Below, one piece after another: positions 6,358 through 6,494 of a stretch of DNA of 6,494 nucleotides; within the stretch, counting starts at the first letter, position 1, and the number at the start of each line of letters is the position of its first letter. Under the pieces are notes generated by a model that was not told the DNA's origin, ran no database searches, and saw only the letters and a program-made list of their open reading frames with translations. The position numbers were made by a program, and so were the translations under genes. Origin of the DNA: Thermoanaerobaculales bacterium (GTDB lineage: Bacteria > Acidobacteriota > Thermoanaerobaculia > Thermoanaerobaculales > Sulfomarinibacteraceae); NCBI GenBank assembly GCA_025456385.1, contig JALOKS010000197.1, positions 1 to 6,494 on the forward strand, read 5' to 3'.

Positions 6358-6494
6358 GTGGGACGGCTGATCGACCCGGAGCGGCGGGAGCGCGCCCGGC
6401 TCAAGCGCTCGGCGCGCCGGACGCGGATCGTCGAGGAGGCGCGGTCGACCTTCGCGCGGATGCCTTTCGTCGAGGTGACCCTCGACCACATCGG
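6358..6494 (+). CDS. TetR/AcrR-family transcriptional regulator, N-terminus (runs off window)
   Basis: GTG 6358 is the first start codon after the DUF4388 stop in this frame and leaves an 18-base gap. The 45 visible codons begin MGRLIDPERRERARLKRS and continue RTRIVEEARSTFARMPF, then VEVTLDHIG. This matches helix 1 and the start of helix 2 in the TetR DNA-binding domain (R-x-x-I-x-x-A-x-x-x-F, then V-T-x-x-x-I). The recognition helix and ligand domain lie outside the window, so its target and effector are unknown. The upstream GGGG at 6343-6346 is a weak ribosome site. Its same-strand, close position allows co-transcription with the DUF4388 gene. Confidence 0.75.
   Translation, partial: MGRLIDPERRERARLKRSARRTRIVEEARSTFARMPFVEVTLDHI

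Noticed and set aside
5125..6489. 454-codon open frame on the minus strand antisense to the DUF4388 gene
   Set aside because: Its product is rich in Arg, His, Leu and Gly without domain motifs, as expected for the reverse complement of a GC-rich gene with strong third-position bias. The plus-strand frame has clear domains.
1..6494. CRISPR arrays, tRNA/rRNA genes, insertion sequences, attachment sites
   Set aside because: No spaced direct repeats, RNA-gene signatures, transposase motifs or terminal inverted repeats were seen on either strand.

Overview
The window is about 70% GC and densely coded. Every credible gene lies on the + strand, with short gaps or overlaps between genes and frequent GTG starts. 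The gene content (DUF4388/PATAN protein, PleD-type diguanylate cyclase with an Hpt domain, periplasmic-binding-protein-linked sensor kinase, TetR regulator) suggests a GC-rich Gram-negative bacterium such as a deltaproteobacterium/myxobacterium or an acidobacterium-like lineage. That placement is inferred from composition and gene content; the window holds no phylogenetic marker.

Layout: (1) 2-322, the 3' part of a DUF2147 protein, followed by a GC-rich hairpin at 335-357. (2) 388-783, a single-domain response regulator. (3) 773-2360, an Hpt-REC-REC-GGDEF diguanylate cyclase whose Hpt part is in a different frame from the rest, so a +1 frameshift lies near 998-1017. (4) 2364-3311, a PhnD-like periplasmic binding lipoprotein. 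(5) 3304-5112, a membrane sensor histidine kinase (TM, extracytoplasmic domain, TM, HAMP, PAS, HisKA, HATPase). (6) 5197-6339, a DUF4388 (PATAN) protein with an MshEN-like tandem motif, a TPR-like segment and two winged-helix-like repeats. (7) 6358-window end, the start of a TetR-family regulator.

Genes 2 to 5 look like one translationally coupled operon: 11-nt overlap, 3-nt gap, 8-nt overlap. The simplest working model is that the PhnD-like protein binds a ligand outside the inner membrane and signals to the adjacent kinase. The kinase would phosphorylate the stand-alone receiver and/or the second receiver of the cyclase, possibly through the Hpt domain, to control c-di-GMP synthesis. The DUF4388 protein downstream may be an output or scaffold component, and its tandem motif resembles a known c-di-GMP-binding module although key arginines are absent. 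The domain calls rest on visible motifs; the wiring is inference.

The most notable points are the Hpt frameshift, the first receiver of the cyclase lacking its beta-3/phospho-Asp segment, a solute-binding protein paired with a kinase and no transporter genes, and the MshEN-like motif near a diguanylate cyclase gene.
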